Assembly (NCBI RefSeq): GCF_020889685.1
Contig: NZ_JACMYO010000074.1
Span: 1-36,232, forward strand
Reading direction: 5' to 3'
Origin: Bradyrhizobium oropedii
Lineage (GTDB): Bacteria > Pseudomonadota > Alphaproteobacteria > Rhizobiales > Xanthobacteraceae
DNA: 36,232 nt
Notes under the pieces: generated by a model
What the model was told of the DNA's origin: nothing
The model's database searches: none
What the model saw: the letters and a program-made list of their open reading frames with translations, nothing else
Shown here: positions 14,513 to 22,939 of the stretch, one piece after another
How the letters are laid out: each line of letters opens with the position of its first letter
Numbering within the stretch: the stretch's first letter is position 1
Position numbers and translations under genes: made by a program

Positions 14513-17260
14513 TTACTGGCTCGGACCGTCCGGAACTCGGCCGAACTTCTCGAGCAGTGCTGGAAACAGGCGGTCGGGCTTGAACGGCGTGCTCGTGAAA
14601 CGGATGCCGGTCGCATCCGCAATCGCATTGCCCAGCGCTGCCGTGACCGGATTGTAGGGGCTCTCGCTCATCGATTTTGCGCCCATTGGACCAATCGTAT
14701 CCGAAGTCTCGGCGAAATAGACCTCGGAGCGCGGCACGTCGGCAAACGACGGAAGATGATAGTCGCGGAACGTCGGGTTGATCACCCTGCCGCCATCGTC
14801 GATGACCAGTTCCTCATACAGCGCGGCACCGAGCGACTGCGCAACACCGCCTTCGACCTGGCCGCGGCACTGCATGGGATTGGCGACGCGACCGGCATCC
14901 GCGGCTTGCACGCTTTTGAGGATACGGACTTCTCCGGTGCCCTTGTTCACGGCGACGCGAAAGCCCTGCACGTTGAATGCGACCGAACGCGGCGTGCCGG
15001 CAGAATTGCCGCTGCCGTGAAGCGTTCGTCCACTGGCTCTCGCCGCCTGAGCGAGTTCGAGGAATGACCGGCGGTCCGCCCCGCAGATCGCGGTTTCGTT
15101 CTCGAGGGCGCAGGAAGCGCCACTGGCGCTGCTCAGCTCGGATGCAAATATCTTGATCGCGTCAGCGAGGTTCTCTGCGGCTGCTTGCGTCGCTCGCCCG
15201 GCGACAAAGGTGCCCGCACTGCCATAGGCGCCGGTGTCGTGGCCGCCCAGCGCAGTATCGGATTGCCGCAGGCTGATGCGATCGACGGTCGTCGCCAGCG
15301 CCGTCGCTGCGACCTGTCGATGTACGGTGCTGGTGCCGTTGCCAAACTCGGTGGTTCCTACCACCAGCTCGAATCCGCCGTCGTCGCGGAGCGTGATCTT
15401 CGAATCGGAGAGATGCCCTGCCGGCGGTACGGTGTCGATCATGGTCAGTGCGATGCCCTCGCCAATCAGCCAGTCCTCGGAAAGGGCGTAGTCGGGGCGT
15501 TCCGCCGATATAGCGCGCTCGACCAGGTCGATGCATTGGTCGAGCCCGTAGGAGCCGTACCGCACGTCGTGGTAGTCCGACGGCGGTGGCGACAGCATGG
15601 GATCGCCGGGCTTGACAATATTGCGACGACGCATCTCGAAGGGATTAATGCCGAGTTGCTTCGCCAGTTCGTCGATGGCGGCCTCGACGGCAAACAGCGT
15701 CTGCGGCAGGCCATACCCGCGGAAAGCGCCTGAAGGTACCGTGTTGGTATAGGCGGCGACCGCGTCGACCTTCTTGTTCGGGCAGTTGTAGACGCTGATG
15801 CATTCGCTGACGGCGTGGAACAGCACGGGCCCCGCGTGATTGCCATAAGCTCCAGTATTCGAGAGCACGTCGAGCTGCAGCGCAGTAAGCATGCCTCGGC
15901 TATCAGCACCGGCCCTGACAGTGACGCGCATCGGATGTCGGGTCGACGTCGCGATGAACTGCTCTTCGCGGGTGAACTCGAGCTTGACCGGCCGGCCCGT
16001 GGCAATCGCAGCCAGCGCCAGGATATCCTCGACGAACATTTCCTGCTTGCCGCCGAAGCCGCCGCCCACGCGTTCGCAAAACACGCGGACGCTGTCGAGT
16101 GGACGATCGAATATCTGCGCAAGCGATCGCCGGGTCAGGAACGGAACCTGGGTGCTCGAGCGAACGTTGAGGATGCCGCCGGTATCGATCCAGGCAAGCC
16201 CGCCGTGGGTTTCCAGCGCTGCGTGCTGCACCCGCTGGGTGGTGAACGTACCCTCATAGGTCGCGGCCGAGATTGCGAGCGCACTGGCGACATCGCCAAA
16301 TTCGCCATGGGTTTCAGCGACGATATTGCGTGAGGCGTCGCTGACGCGGTGGATGTCGGCGCTCTTGCCGCCGTGAATGATTGGTGCGCTCGGCGTGATT
16401 GCCAGCGCCGGATCCGTTACCGTTGGCAAGATATCGTAGTCGACCTTGAGGCGACGACAGCCTTCCTCGGCGGCCGCCTCATTTTCGGCGATGACAGCGG
16501 CGACCTTCTGTCCGACGAAGCGGACGATGTCGTCAAGCACGCGGGTATCATCCGGATCCATCCACGCCCTTTCGTGCTGCGCCGTCGAGAACAGCCGTTT
16601 CGGTGCGTCCTCGTGGGTCAAAACCGCATGGACGCCTGGAACCGCAAGTGCCGCCGTCTTGTCGATCGCGACGATCCTGGCGTGCGGGTGCGGCGAGCGC
16701 AGCAGCTTGATGTGCAGCAATCTGTCAAGCTGAATGTCGAGGGTGTAACGCGCCGTCCCGCTTACCACGAGCGGGCCGGCCGGTGCGGGGAGGCTGCGTC
16801 CGAAGGCGCTGCCCGCGGCGGCGTCCTCGACATTTGTCTTGCCGTCGAACGCATCCTCGATCGCGCGATAGCCGGTGCAACGGCAGATATTGCCCTTCAG
16901 GGCGACGCCGAGCTCCTGACGCTGTGCCTGGTTCAACGAGGCGCCGGTCAGGATCATGCCCGCGGTGCAGAAGCCGCATTGAAATCCCTGGGCATCCAGA
17001 AAGGCTTGCTGCAGCGGATGCGCACGCGTCTCGGACCCGAGGCCTTCAATGGTCGTGACCGCATGTCCGTCGGCGCGGAATGCCGGGATAACGCAGCTAT
17101 GCACCGGTTCGCCGTCAAGCAGCACGGTGCACGCACCGCAGTCGCCGGCGTCGCAGCCCTTCTTGACGCCGAAATGCCCGAGCTCGCGCAGGAATGTACG
17201 CAAGCATTGGCCGGGGCGGGGCGTCTCTGCAAAGGTCTTGCCGTTGATGTCGATGCTCAT
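14513..17260 (-). CDS. Xanthine dehydrogenase, fused [2Fe-2S] and molybdopterin subunit
   Basis: 915 residues. Residues 1-140 carry both iron-sulphur clusters: a plant-type ferredoxin set (Cys36, Cys41, Cys44, Cys56 around CDAGDCGACTVLLDG) and the second cluster (Cys95, Cys98, Cys126, Cys128 in CGFCTAGM and CRCTGYRA). After a short linker, residues about 160-915 are the molybdenum-cofactor domain, with RVGGGFGGKQ, SGAFRGYGLPQTLFAVE and a C-terminal KSMSESPYNPV that supplies the catalytic-type glutamate. The more usual bacterial layout puts these on separate chains or fuses Fe-S to FAD. The FAD subunit is encoded 13 bases upstream, so the enzyme is a two-gene product. It oxidises hypoxanthine/xanthine to urate, inferred from the neighbouring uricase. 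No XdhC maturation gene is in the window. Confidence 0.88.
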   Translation of the reverse strand: MSIDINGKTFAETPRPGQCLRTFLRELGHFGVKKGCDAGDCGACTVLLDGEPVHSCVIPAFRADGHAVTTIEGLGSETRAHPLQQAFLDAQGFQCGFCTAGMILTGASLNQAQRQELGVALKGNICRCTGYRAIEDAFDGKTNVEDAAAGSAFGRSLPAPAGPLVVSGTARYTLDIQLDRLLHIKLLRSPHPHARIVAIDKTAALAVPGVHAVLTHEDAPKRLFSTAQHERAWMDPDDTRVLDDIVRFVGQKVAAVIAENEAAAEEGCRRLKVDYDILPTVTDPALAITPSAPIIHGGKSADIHRVSDASRNIVAETHGEFGDVASALAISAATYEGTFTTQRVQHAALETHGGLAWIDTGGILNVRSSTQVPFLTRRSLAQIFDRPLDSVRVFCERVGGGFGGKQEMFVEDILALAAIATGRPVKLEFTREEQFIATSTRHPMRVTVRAGADSRGMLTALQLDVLSNTGAYGNHAGPVLFHAVSECISVYNCPNKKVDAVAAYTNTVPSGAFRGYGLPQTLFAVEAAIDELAKQLGINPFEMRRRNIVKPGDPMLSPPPSDYHDVRYGSYGLDQCIDLVERAISAERPDYALSEDWLIGEGIALTMIDTVPPAGHLSDSKITLRDDGGFELVVGTTEFGNGTSTVHRQVAATALATTVDRISLRQSDTALGGHDTGAYGSAGTFVAGRATQAAAENLADAIKIFASELSSASGASCALENETAICGADRRSFLELAQAARASGRTLHGSGNSAGTPRSVAFNVQGFRVAVNKGTGEVRILKSVQAADAGRVANPMQCRGQVEGGVAQSLGAALYEELVIDDGGRVINPTFRDYHLPSFADVPRSEVYFAETSDTIGPMGAKSMSESPYNPVTAALGNAIADATGIRFTSTPFKPDRLFPALLEKFGRVPDGPSQ

Positions 17261-17273
17261 GTGAGTCTGCAGC

Positions 17274-18095
17274 TCATGGGCCGGTCGCGAGTTCGCGGCG
17301 GATCTCTTCGGCCAGCCGCAAGGTCATGTGCTTGCGCCACATCGGCCTGCCATGGACGTCGGCGTGGTACATGCCGTCCGCAATCTTCTGCAGGATGGTT
17401 GCGCGTAAAGCCTCGGGGCCGGGCAGGTCGGCGAAGGAGAGCTGGACCGGCCGCACCGTGGAAGCCGTTATCGTCAACCGCAGCGCGCCGTTGCTGTCTA
17501 CGCTTCCGATGAGGAGTGCCGCGGAGCGGCCGACCGGCGTCAGGGATATCTGGCGAAAGACCGAGCGCCGTCGCAGCGCCGCAAGCGGAATATCGATCTG
17601 GCGCAACAGATCGCCGTTTGTGAGCACGTTCCGCTGATTGCCGGTGACAAAATCGGCGACCGGGACCCGGTACTCGCTGCCATCCGCGCGCCATACCGTA
17701 CAGACGCCATCAAGCGCCGACGCCAGTGCGATCATCGGCCCGGCCGGAAGCGACATGCAGATATTGCCGCCGACCGTCGCAGTCTTCCAGATCTTGAAGG
17801 ACGCGAGGAAGGCGCGGCAGCACTGGCCGATCAGGGGAGCCGCGATCCAGTCCGGCGGGCAGGCGAAGCTGTCGAGTTGCGCCACCGTGCAGGTCGCCGC
17901 GATGCCGAGGCGATCATTACCAACGGTCAGCGCGGGCCACTTGAGGTCAGTCAGGTCGATCAGACGATTGAGATCCGTCTGCGGCTCGGAAAACAGCCAG
18001 GTGCCGCCCGCAAGCCACGCATCGCCTGCCGTCCAAATGGGCAATTGGGCCCGCGTCCGCGGCCGAACGACCTCTCTGATCGTGTTCAAATCCAT
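17274..18095 (-). CDS. Xanthine dehydrogenase, FAD-binding subunit
   Basis: 273 residues of the CO-dehydrogenase/xanthine dehydrogenase FAD-binding family. The first FAD loop is modified (AGDAWLAGGTWLF, about 23-35); the second is well kept (TATVGGNICMSLPAGPM, about 105-121). The C-terminal CODH_C-type domain follows (FRQISLTPVGRSAALLIGSV). It passes electrons from the Fe-S clusters of the partner encoded 13 bases downstream to an acceptor such as NAD+. First gene of the operon, with a sigma-54 promoter 48 bases upstream, back to back with that of the divergent amidohydrolase gene. Confidence 0.87.
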   Translation of the reverse strand: MDLNTIREVVRPRTRAQLPIWTAGDAWLAGGTWLFSEPQTDLNRLIDLTDLKWPALTVGNDRLGIAATCTVAQLDSFACPPDWIAAPLIGQCCRAFLASFKIWKTATVGGNICMSLPAGPMIALASALDGVCTVWRADGSEYRVPVADFVTGNQRNVLTNGDLLRQIDIPLAALRRRSVFRQISLTPVGRSAALLIGSVDSNGALRLTITASTVRPVQLSFADLPGPEALRATILQKIADGMYHADVHGRPMWRKHMTLRLAEEIRRELATGP

Positions 18096-18142
18096 CGCGA
18101 TTTCAGCGCTTTCTCCGTGTTATGTGTTCGGGTAGGGACTCC

Positions 18143-18158
18143 TGCAAGACTGACGCCA
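18143..18158 (-). promoter_or_regulatory. Sigma-54 promoter for the xanthine dehydrogenase operon
   Basis: On the minus strand TGGCGTCAGTCTTGCA: exact GG-N10-GC spacing, perfect TGGC and TTGCA blocks, 9 of 12 positions overall. Only four bases separate it from the divergent promoter at 18163. Confidence 0.72.
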
Positions 18159-18162
18159 ATTG

Positions 18163-18178
18163 TGGGGCGATCCTTGCA
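18163..18178 (+). promoter_or_regulatory. Sigma-54 promoter for the 8-oxoguanine deaminase gene
   Basis: TGGGGCGATCCTTGCA: exact GG-N10-GC spacing, 10 of 12 consensus positions. Transcription would start near 18190, about 30 bases before the start codon at 18220. Confidence 0.72.
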
Positions 18179-18219
18179 AGCGAAGGCCAGGCCGACAATT
18201 GGAGATGATGGTTGGAAAC

Positions 18220-19569
18220 ATGGCTCAAACGCAACCGATCTGGATCAAGGATCCGCTTTCCATCCTGGCCGACGGAGCCGAACGCGGCGTCGTGGTCCAG
18301 GATGGCAAAATCGTTGAACTGGTCGGCCGCGGTCGCGAGGCCGCGACCGCCGATATAGCGGTCTTCGACGCCGGCGCCCATGTCGTGCTGCCGGGCCTGA
18401 TCAACACCCATCATCATTTCTACCAGACTTTGACGCGCGCCGTTCCGGCTGCGCTCGATCGCGAGCTCTTCCCCTGGCTTCAGGCACTTTATCCGGTGTG
18501 GGCGCGGCTGACGCCGGACGCCTTGGCGCTCGGCGTCACCGTGGCGATGTCGGAATTGCTGCTGTCGGGCTGCACCACCACCACCGACCATCACTACGTG
18601 TTCCCCGCCGGGCTGGAACATGCCATCGACATCGAGGTCGAGGTGGCCGGACGGCTGGGCTTGCGCGTGTTGCTGACGCGCGGCTCGATGAACCTCTCGC
18701 AGCGCGATGGTGGCCTGCCGCCCGACAGCGTGGTTCAGGATGAAGACACCATCCTGGCCGACAGCGAGCGGGTCGTCGCCCGGTACCACCAGCGCGGCGC
18801 GGATGCGATGGTGCAGATTGCGCTGGCGCCATGTTCGCCGTTCTCGGTGACCACCTCGTTGATGCGCCGGACCGCCGAGCTTGCCGGCAAGCTCGACGTT
18901 CGTCTGCACACCCATCTTGCGGAGACGGAGGACGAGAACAGATTCTGTCAGGAGACGTACCGTTGTCGCCCGCTGGATTATCTGGAGCAATGCGGTTGGC
19001 TCAATTCGCGCACCTGGCTTGCGCACGGCATCCATTTCGACTCGGAGGAAATGGTGCGGCTTGGCAAAGCCGGGATGACGGTCAGCCATTGCGCCTGCAG
19101 CAACCAGGTCCTGGCCTCAGGTTGCTGCCCGGTCTGCGAAATGGAAGAGGCCGGTGTCGGAATTGGGCTCGGTGTCGATGGCTCCGCCTCCAACGACGAG
19201 TCGAACCTGATGCAGGAGGTGCGCGCGGCCTTCCTGGTGCAGCGGGCGCGTTATGGCGTCAATCGCGTCAGCCACATCGACGCACTGCGGTGGGCCACCA
19301 AGGGCTCCGCAGCCTGCGTCGGGCGGCCCGAACTCGGTGAAATCGCGCTCGGCAAGGCGGCCGATCTCGCGCTCTTCAAGCTCGACGAACTGCGCTTCTC
19401 CGGGCATGGCGACCCGCTGGCGGCGCTTGTGCTGTGCGGTGCGCACCGTGCCGACCGCGTCATGGTCGGCGGCTGCTGGACCGTCATTGACGGCGCGATT
19501 CCCGGGCTCGACGTCGCCGATCTGATGAGCCGGCACAGCGCCGCTGCCCGCGCCATTCAGGCCGGCTAA
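18220..19569 (+). CDS. Amidohydrolase, probable 8-oxoguanine deaminase
   Basis: 449 residues of the metal-dependent amidohydrolase superfamily (cytosine/guanine deaminase-like group). Metal ligands: HxH in NTHHHFYQTLTR (His64, His66), a histidine in LHTHLAETEDE, another in AHGIHFDSEEM, and the aspartate in GVDGSASNDESN. The ALAPCSPFSV and SHCACSNQVLASG segments fit characterised 8-oxoguanine deaminases, which convert 8-oxoguanine to urate and ammonia. That product would feed uricase directly, bypassing xanthine dehydrogenase. Start ATG at 18220 (MAQTQPIWIKDP); ATGs at 18205/18208 have a GGAG too close to use. A triazine-hydrolase-like or guanine deaminase activity is a possible alternative; context favours the purine assignment. 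Confidence 0.82.
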   Translation: MAQTQPIWIKDPLSILADGAERGVVVQDGKIVELVGRGREAATADIAVFDAGAHVVLPGLINTHHHFYQTLTRAVPAALDRELFPWLQALYPVWARLTPDALALGVTVAMSELLLSGCTTTTDHHYVFPAGLEHAIDIEVEVAGRLGLRVLLTRGSMNLSQRDGGLPPDSVVQDEDTILADSERVVARYHQRGADAMVQIALAPCSPFSVTTSLMRRTAELAGKLDVRLHTHLAETEDENRFCQETYRCRPLDYLEQCGWLNSRTWLAHGIHFDSEEMVRLGKAGMTVSHCACSNQVLASGCCPVCEMEEAGVGIGLGVDGSASNDESNLMQEVRAAFLVQRARYGVNRVSHIDALRWATKGSAACVGRPELGEIALGKAADLALFKLDELRFSGHGDPLAALVLCGAHRADRVMVGGCWTVIDGAIPGLDVADLMSRHSAAARAIQAG

Positions 19570-19695
19570 AGCGCGATGAGATCGGGTCGAATCGTCATCG
19601 CGCTTTAGCTCTTTGTTTGATCATGATCTCCGCGCAAACGCCTTTGGCGTTTGTCGCAAGGGAAACCGCTTCGCGCTTTTCCGGATCATGCTCTA
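19567..19695. repeat. Bradyrhizobial palindromic extragenic repeat, with terminator hairpin
   Basis: Begins at the stop codon of the deaminase: 13-base perfect arms TAAAGCGCGATGA (19567-19579) and 19595-19607, followed by a T-rich stretch. Then come GATCATGATC, the small palindrome AAACGCC-TTT-GGCGTTT and the closing CCGGATCATGCTCTAG. This order (hairpin, Asn/Phe-like TTTGATCATGATC block, TTTTCCGGATCATGC end) is that of a dispersed repeat familiar from Bradyrhizobium and Rhodopseudomonas intergenic regions. The first hairpin can terminate the deaminase transcript. Confidence 0.75.
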
Positions 19696-19738
19696 GGTTT
19701 CGGCGAGAGCGGCGCGTCGTCGATCGTCCGGGTGGCTT

Positions 19739-19765
19739 GATCCTCCCCTGCAAGAGGGGAGGATC
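19739..19765. terminator. Hairpin between convergent genes
   Basis: Perfect 11-base arms (GATCCTCCCCT at 19739-19749 and AGGGGAGGATC at 19755-19765) with a 5-base loop, 19 bases past the stop of the BMP gene (minus). No T-run; probable terminator or 3'-end stabiliser. Confidence 0.6.
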
Positions 19766-19784
19766 ATCCGGGAACGGTGATCGC

Positions 19785-20864
19785 TCACTTGCCGGGAAGC
19801 TTGTCGTCGATGCCCTTGACGTAGAAGTTCATGCCGAGGATCTGATCATCCGCCAGATGATCGCCGCCCTTGCACTCGACGTCCTTGCCGTCCTGCGCGA
19901 CGACGGGGCACTTGAACGGATGCAGCTTGCCGGCGGCGATGGCTGCCTGGGTGTCCTCCGCCGTCTTCTTCACGTCGTCAGGCATGTTGGTGTAGGGCGC
20001 CATTTCGAACATCTTGGTCTCGAGGCCGCCCCAGGTATCGCCGGATTTCCAGGTGCCGTCGAGCTCCGCCTTCACCCTCTCGATATAGTAGGGTGCCCAG
20101 GTGTCGAGGATCGAGGTCAGCTGGGCCTTCGGGCCGAACTTGATCATTTCGGAGTCCTGGCCGAATGCGAGCTTGCCGCGCTCGCCTGCGATCTGCATCG
20201 CGGCCGGCGAGTCGGTGTGTTGCATGATGATGTCGGCGCCCTGATCGAGCAGCGCCTTCGCAGCATCGGCTTCCTTGCCCGGATCAAACCAAGAGTTCAC
20301 CCAGATGATCTTCACCTTGATATTGGGATTGACGGTCTGCGCGCCGATCATCGTGGCGTTGATACCCGAGACGACTTCGGGAATCGGGAACGAGCCGATA
20401 TAGCCGAGCACGCCGGCCTTTGACATTTTGGCTGCGATTTCTCCCTGGATGTAGCGGCCCTGGTACCAGCGCGCCGAATAGGTGGACATGTTCTTGTCGC
20501 GCTTGTAGCCCGAGCAATGCTCGAAATGTACGTTCGGATACTTCTTCGCCACCTTCAGCGTGGGATCCATGTAGCCGAAAGACGTGGTGAATATCAGCTT
20601 GTTTCCGGCGCGGACGAGCTGCTCGACCGCGCGCTCCGCGTCGGGACCCTCGGGAACGTTTTCGAGAAAGGTTGTCTCGATCTTGTCGCCGAACTCCTTC
20701 ACCACGGCCTGCCGGGCAAGCTCGTGCTGATAGGTCCAGCCGAGATCGCCAACCGGCCCGAGATAGATGAACCCGACCTTCAGCGTGTCAGCGGCGACCG
20801 CGCTGCTCGTGACGCCTCCGGCCAGCAGAAGTGCGGCGGCGGCCGCAAGCAAATTCCTCTTCAT
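19785..20864 (-). CDS. BMP-family nucleoside-binding protein of an ABC importer
   Basis: Substrate-binding component, 359 residues, of the basic membrane protein (BMP/PnrA) family, which bind purine or pyrimidine nucleosides. Signal peptide MKRNLLAAAAALLLAGGV...AVAA; mature start DTLKVGFIYLGPVGDLGWTYQHE, the family hallmark. LIFTTSFGYMDPTLKVAKKYPNV, GYIGSFPIPEVVSGINAT and IIMQHTDSPAAMQIA are also characteristic. GGAGGAC lies upstream of the ATG at 20864, which decides the start over a longer frame. It is the last gene of the operon ATPase-permease-permease-BMP, 80 bases after the second permease. No lipobox cysteine is seen, so it is a free periplasmic protein. Confidence 0.9.
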   Translation of the reverse strand: MKRNLLAAAAALLLAGGVTSSAVAADTLKVGFIYLGPVGDLGWTYQHELARQAVVKEFGDKIETTFLENVPEGPDAERAVEQLVRAGNKLIFTTSFGYMDPTLKVAKKYPNVHFEHCSGYKRDKNMSTYSARWYQGRYIQGEIAAKMSKAGVLGYIGSFPIPEVVSGINATMIGAQTVNPNIKVKIIWVNSWFDPGKEADAAKALLDQGADIIMQHTDSPAAMQIAGERGKLAFGQDSEMIKFGPKAQLTSILDTWAPYYIERVKAELDGTWKSGDTWGGLETKMFEMAPYTNMPDDVKKTAEDTQAAIAAGKLHPFKCPVVAQDGKDVECKGGDHLADDQILGMNFYVKGIDDKLPGK

Positions 20865-20943
20865 CGTGATGTCCTCCAACAGTGGGGTGAACAACAATTT
20901 TTGGACGGCACCCCCCAAATCGCGCCGGTCCGGAAATCCAATG

Positions 20944-21861
20944 TCAGCGATCGGGAACGAAGACGGTGCCGAGTGCTGCAGGCGCGGTTGAACCGCCGGT
21001 TCGCGCGCGCGACAGCAGCACCAGCACGATCACGGTTGCGAGGTAGGGCAGCGACGACATGAACTGGGACGGAATGCCGATTCCGGCGCCCTGTGCATGT
21101 AGCTGCAGGATCGTCACCGCGCCGAACAGATAGGCTCCGATCACCAGCCGACCGGGCCGCCAGGAGGCGAACACGGTCAGCGCGAGCGCGATCCATCCGC
21201 GGCCCGCGGTCATGCCCGGAATGAAGAATGGCGTGTAGGCGAGCGGCAAATAGGCGCCGGCAAGCCCTGCGCAGGCGCCGCCGAACATCACGGCGTACAT
21301 CCGGATCCGCAGGACGGGATAACCCAGCGCGTGTGCCGACACGTGGTTGTCGCCGCAGGCACGCACGATGAGCCCGGCCCGCGTCCGGTACAGAAACCAC
21401 CAGACCGCCGCGATCAGCGCCAGCGAGAGATAAACGAATCCATCTTCGCCGAACAGAATGCGGCCGATCAGCGGAATGTTGGTGATGAAGGGGACATAGA
21501 GATGGGGCGCCGGTGTGATCCGCTCGCCGACGAAGCCGGCGCCGATCAATCCCGACAGGCCGATGCCGAAGATAGTGAGCGCCAAGCCGGTGGCGACCTG
21601 GTTGACCGCCAGCCCGAGCGCCATTGCGGCGAACAGCAGCGACATCAGCACACCGGCGAGAATTCCACAGAGCGCGCCGACGATGATCGAACCGGTCAAC
21701 CATGCGCCGCCGAAGCCGCAGGCCGCGCCGACGATCATCATTCCCTCGACGCCGAGATTGAGCACGCCGGAGCGCTCGGCCACCAGCTCGCCGGTTGCCG
21801 CCAGCAACAGCGGCGTCGATGCCGCCAGCACCGACAGGATGATCGCCTCAATGAGTTCCAC
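20944..21861 (-). CDS. Nucleoside-type ABC transporter permease (second)
   Basis: Inner-membrane permease of 305 residues, branched-chain/ribose (BPD_transp_2) type, resembling NupC/YufQ-like partners of BMP proteins. It has eight to ten hydrophobic segments, starting with LIEAIILSVLAASTPLLLAATGE. The motifs ERSGVLNLGVEGMM and GTRAGLIVRACGDNHVSAHALGYP are typical. It overlaps the end of the first permease gene by 14 bases, so translation is coupled. With the first permease it forms the membrane channel of the importer. Confidence 0.88.
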   Translation of the reverse strand: MELIEAIILSVLAASTPLLLAATGELVAERSGVLNLGVEGMMIVGAACGFGGAWLTGSIIVGALCGILAGVLMSLLFAAMALGLAVNQVATGLALTIFGIGLSGLIGAGFVGERITPAPHLYVPFITNIPLIGRILFGEDGFVYLSLALIAAVWWFLYRTRAGLIVRACGDNHVSAHALGYPVLRIRMYAVMFGGACAGLAGAYLPLAYTPFFIPGMTAGRGWIALALTVFASWRPGRLVIGAYLFGAVTILQLHAQGAGIGIPSQFMSSLPYLATVIVLVLLSRARTGGSTAPAALGTVFVPDR

Positions 21862-22939
21862 GCGCCACCTGCGGAGCCGAGGAGATGATGCGGAAGCGAT
21901 AGAGAATGAGGGAATCGCAGGCGAGCACGTAGAACAGCAGGACTCCCTGGAAAACCTTGGTGACGTCCAACGGGATTTTCATGGCAATCTGCGCCTGCTC
22001 GCCGCCGATGAAGGTGAGTGCGAGAAACAGCCCTGCAATTAGTATTCCAACCGGATTCAATCGTCCGAGGAATGCAACGATGATCGCGGTGAAGCCGTAG
22101 CCTGGCGAGATACCGGGCTGGAGATGGCCGACGGGCCCCGCGACCTCGATGATCCCGGCCAGCCCCGAGAGCGCCCCGGAGATTGCGAATGTCAGCAGGA
22201 TCAGCTGGTTGGCATTGAATCCGCCGAACCGGGCTGCGCGCGGCGCAGCCCCCACGACGCGGATCTCGAAGCCCTTGATCGTCTTGCCGAGCAGCACGGC
22301 GCCGGCGGCGACCACGATGAGCGCGAGGATCGAGCCGAGATGCAGCCGGCCTGCCTCGATCAGCGTCGGCACCGTCGCGACCGGGTCGAACTCCGCAGTG
22401 GTCGGGAAGTTGAAGCCTTGCGGATCACGCCAGGGCCCGCGCACCAGATAGTCGAGCAGCAGGTCCGCCACATAGACCAGCATCAGCGAGGTCAGGATCT
22501 CGCTGGCGCCGAACCTGACCTTGCAGATGGCAGGGATCAGCGCATACAGCGCGCCAGCAATGGCGCCGAGCAGCAGCATGGCAGGCAGCACCCAGTGGCC
22601 GGCCTCGGTGCCCTGCGTCTTCACCGCAATCCAGCTTCCGGCGACCGCCCCCATCAGGAATTGTCCCTCGGCGCCGATGTTCCAGGCATTGGCGAGATAG
22701 CAAAGCGACAGGCCGATCGCGATCATCACCAGTGGTGTCGCCTTCACCGCGATCTCTTGCAGCGAGTAGCCATCGGCGAGCGGCGCGATGAAATAGACAT
22801 AGAGCGCCAGGATCGGATTCTTGCCCATGACCGCGAACAGGATCGTCATGGTCACGATGGTGAGCCCGATCGCGATAAGGGGCGAGATCAGCGCAACGGT
22901 CCTGGACCGCTCGGCGCGTTTCTCAAGTACCAGCTGCAT
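21848..22939 (-). CDS. Nucleoside-type ABC transporter permease (first)
   Basis: 363-residue permease of the same BPD_transp_2 class. Helices are clear (SPLIAIGLTIVTMTILFAV, about 19-37). The family motif NAWNIGAEGQFLMGA follows the ATPLVMIAIGLSLCYLAN helix. The segment AAPRAARFGGFNANQLILLTFAISGALSGLAG matches BMP-linked permeases. Its start overlaps the end of the ATPase gene by 17 bases. The start ATG at 22939 (MQLVLEKRAERS) gives a short basic N-terminal tail before the first helix. Confidence 0.88.
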   Translation of the reverse strand: MQLVLEKRAERSRTVALISPLIAIGLTIVTMTILFAVMGKNPILALYVYFIAPLADGYSLQEIAVKATPLVMIAIGLSLCYLANAWNIGAEGQFLMGAVAGSWIAVKTQGTEAGHWVLPAMLLLGAIAGALYALIPAICKVRFGASEILTSLMLVYVADLLLDYLVRGPWRDPQGFNFPTTAEFDPVATVPTLIEAGRLHLGSILALIVVAAGAVLLGKTIKGFEIRVVGAAPRAARFGGFNANQLILLTFAISGALSGLAGIIEVAGPVGHLQPGISPGYGFTAIIVAFLGRLNPVGILIAGLFLALTFIGGEQAQIAMKIPLDVTKVFQGVLLFYVLACDSLILYRFRIISSAPQVARGTH

